The notes under the pieces: generated by a model
Database searches by the model: none
Seen by the model: only the letters and a program-made list of their open reading frames with translations
Told to the model about the DNA's origin: nothing
NCBI RefSeq assembly: GCF_024171785.1
Contig: NZ_JAMTCK010000001.1
Location: 620,134 to 684,133, forward strand
Length of the DNA: 64,000 nucleotides
Direction: 5' to 3'
Source of the DNA: Goodfellowiella coeruleoviolacea
GTDB taxonomy: Bacteria; Actinomycetota; Actinomycetes; Mycobacteriales; Pseudonocardiaceae
Program-made: the position numbers and the translations under genes
Shown: in pieces, positions 62,986-64,000 of the stretch
Layout: each line of letters begins with the position of its first letter
Numbering within the stretch: the first letter of the stretch is position 1

Positions 62986-63885
62986 GTGACCGATCCGGAC
63001 CTGGGCCGCAAGGGCCCGCCCACCACCGAGAAGCCCCTCACCAACGCGATCATGGTGGCGGCGTTCGAGGGCTGGAACGACGCTGGCGACGCGGCCAGCA
63101 CCGCGATCGAGCACCTGCAGCTCACATGGGACGCGACGCCACTGGCGGAACTGGACCCGGACGACTACTACGACTTCCAGGTGACCAGGCCCACAGTCCG
63201 CATGGTGGACGGGGTGACGCGTCGGGTTGTCTGGCCCACCACCCGGTTGTCGGTGTGCCGGCCGCCCGGCTCGTCCACGGATGTGGTGCTGGTGCACGGC
63301 ATCGAGCCGAACATGCGGTGGCGGAAGTTCAGCGACGAACTCGTCGACTACGTCCAGCAGCTGGGCATCACCACCGTGGTGACGCTGGGGGCGCTGCTGA
63401 TGGACACCCCGCACACCCGCCCGGTGCCGGTCAGCGGCACCGCCTACGACACCAACTCGGCCGCCAAGTACGGGCTGGAGCGGTCCCGCTACGAGGGGCC
63501 GACCGGCATTGTCGGGGTGTTCCAGGACGCCTGCGTGCAGGCCGGGGTGCCGGCCATCTCGTTCTGGGCGGCGGTGCCGCACTACGTGTCCCAGCCGCCG
63601 TCGCCCAAGGCGACGCTGGCCCTGCTCCACCGGGTTGAAGAGGTGCTCGACATCGAGGTTCCCCTCGGCGCGCTGCCCGAGCAGGCCGAGGACTGGGAGC
63701 GCACCGTCAGCGAGATGGCCGAGGAGGACGAGGACGTCCGCAACTACGTCCGGGCGCTGGAGGAACGCGGCGACGCGGAGATCCAGATCACCGAGGCCAG
63801 CGGGGACGCCATCGCCGCCGAGTTCGAGCGGTACCTGCGGCGGCGGGGCCGGGGCCCCGGCGGCCGGGGGTCCAACAGCCTGTGA
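62986..63885 (+). CDS. PAC2-family protein
   Basis: A 299-residue PAC2-family protein. The hallmark FEGWNDAGDAASTAIEHL lies near residues 24-41 and a later segment reads VTLGALLMDTPHTRPVPVSG; the actinobacterial members (for example Rv2125) share a fold with proteasome-assembly chaperones of eukaryotes. Whether bacterial PAC2 proteins assist the 20S core is not established; the gene lies on the same side as the proteasome locus, about 20 kb away, in both this window and Mycobacterium. GTG at 62986 is supported by a TAGGCT -10 box 6 nt upstream. Confidence 0.9.
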   Translation: MTDPDLGRKGPPTTEKPLTNAIMVAAFEGWNDAGDAASTAIEHLQLTWDATPLAELDPDDYYDFQVTRPTVRMVDGVTRRVVWPTTRLSVCRPPGSSTDVVLVHGIEPNMRWRKFSDELVDYVQQLGITTVVTLGALLMDTPHTRPVPVSGTAYDTNSAAKYGLERSRYEGPTGIVGVFQDACVQAGVPAISFWAAVPHYVSQPPSPKATLALLHRVEEVLDIEVPLGALPEQAEDWERTVSEMAEEDEDVRNYVRALEERGDAEIQITEASGDAIAAEFERYLRRRGRGPGGRGSNSL

Positions 63886-63894
63886 CGCCCCGTG

Positions 63895-63939
63895 CCGTGA
63901 CGAGTCGTCGCCAGCCCCGTCCGTGACGAGTCGTCGCCA
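63895..63939. repeat. 19-bp direct repeat with internal dyad
   Basis: CCGTGACGAGTCGTCGCCA occurs at 63895-63913 and 63921-63939, 26 bp apart start to start. Each copy holds the dyad GACGA-G-TCGTC. It follows the PAC2 stop by 9 nt and the window ends soon after, so its gene context on the right is unknown. Confidence 0.9.
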
Positions 63940-64000
63940 CCGGTGACGGACGCTGGCGTCCACCGGCCAGGGGCGCCAGCCCGCCCGTGGCCGGTCCGCC

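Overview
The window is very GC-rich DNA from an actinomycete. It carries a complete Pup-proteasome locus (ARC/Mpa ATPase, Dop, Pup, 20S subunits, PafA, PafB, PafC) running into tatA, tatC and helY, with trmI, a RecB-family nuclease, hisG, hisE and a PAC2 gene on the other side. This order is close to that in Mycobacterium. Many genes overlap by GTGA, and several look leaderless, with a TAnnnT -10 box 6-8 nt before the start codon. The other content (manumycin-like starter-unit genes, secreted enzymes, many regulators) suggests a Pseudonocardiaceae-type genome; that family-level placement is inference.

Region 1 (1-10.7 kb) is part of a secondary-metabolite cluster that continues off the left edge. 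A minus-strand operon of overlapping genes encodes a DhnA-type aldolase and a DHQ synthase II-like enzyme (GriI/GriH homologues, predicted to make 3-amino-4-hydroxybenzoate), an adenylate-forming ligase, two acyl carrier proteins, a ketosynthase, a cysteine-less ketosynthase partner, and a second adenylate-forming enzyme cut by the window edge. A flavodoxin-like protein, an MFS exporter and a LysR regulator are transcribed divergently. Together they look like a system that makes an aromatic starter acid, loads it on a carrier protein and extends it, as in manumycin-type pathways.

Region 2 (10.7-30 kb) is accessory or housekeeping: a zinc-ribbon protein and P-loop kinase pair, a glyoxalase-fold protein and MarR divergent pair with a double operator, a large FAD/Fe-S oxidoreductase, an AraC regulator and NmrA-like protein, a PPOX-fold protein, two small secreted proteins, two paralogous single-pass membrane proteins, a three-gene two-component locus with one degenerate kinase, an O6-alkylguanine-DNA alkyltransferase, a small ABC transporter, a TipA-like MerR regulator, an Eis-like acetyltransferase and a DUF4333-type protein.

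Region 3 (30-53.5 kb) is the proteasome and Tat region. Its most unusual feature is two catalytically complete PrcB-type beta subunits in one locus, one on each side of a single PrcA. They differ at positions expected to line the substrate pocket. An ABC permease, a lipoprotein, a membrane protein, an aldo/keto reductase and a secreted GH5 cellulase sit between dop and the ARC ATPase gene.

Region 4 (53.5-64 kb) holds three tandem proline/glutamine-rich single-pass membrane proteins, then trmI, an M50 protease with a CBS-like region, a RecB-like nuclease, a thioesterase-fold protein, hisG/hisE, a HAD phosphatase and a PAC2 protein. Several convergent gene pairs are separated by perfect or near-perfect hairpins. 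I saw no rRNA, tRNA, CRISPR array, insertion sequence or integrase.
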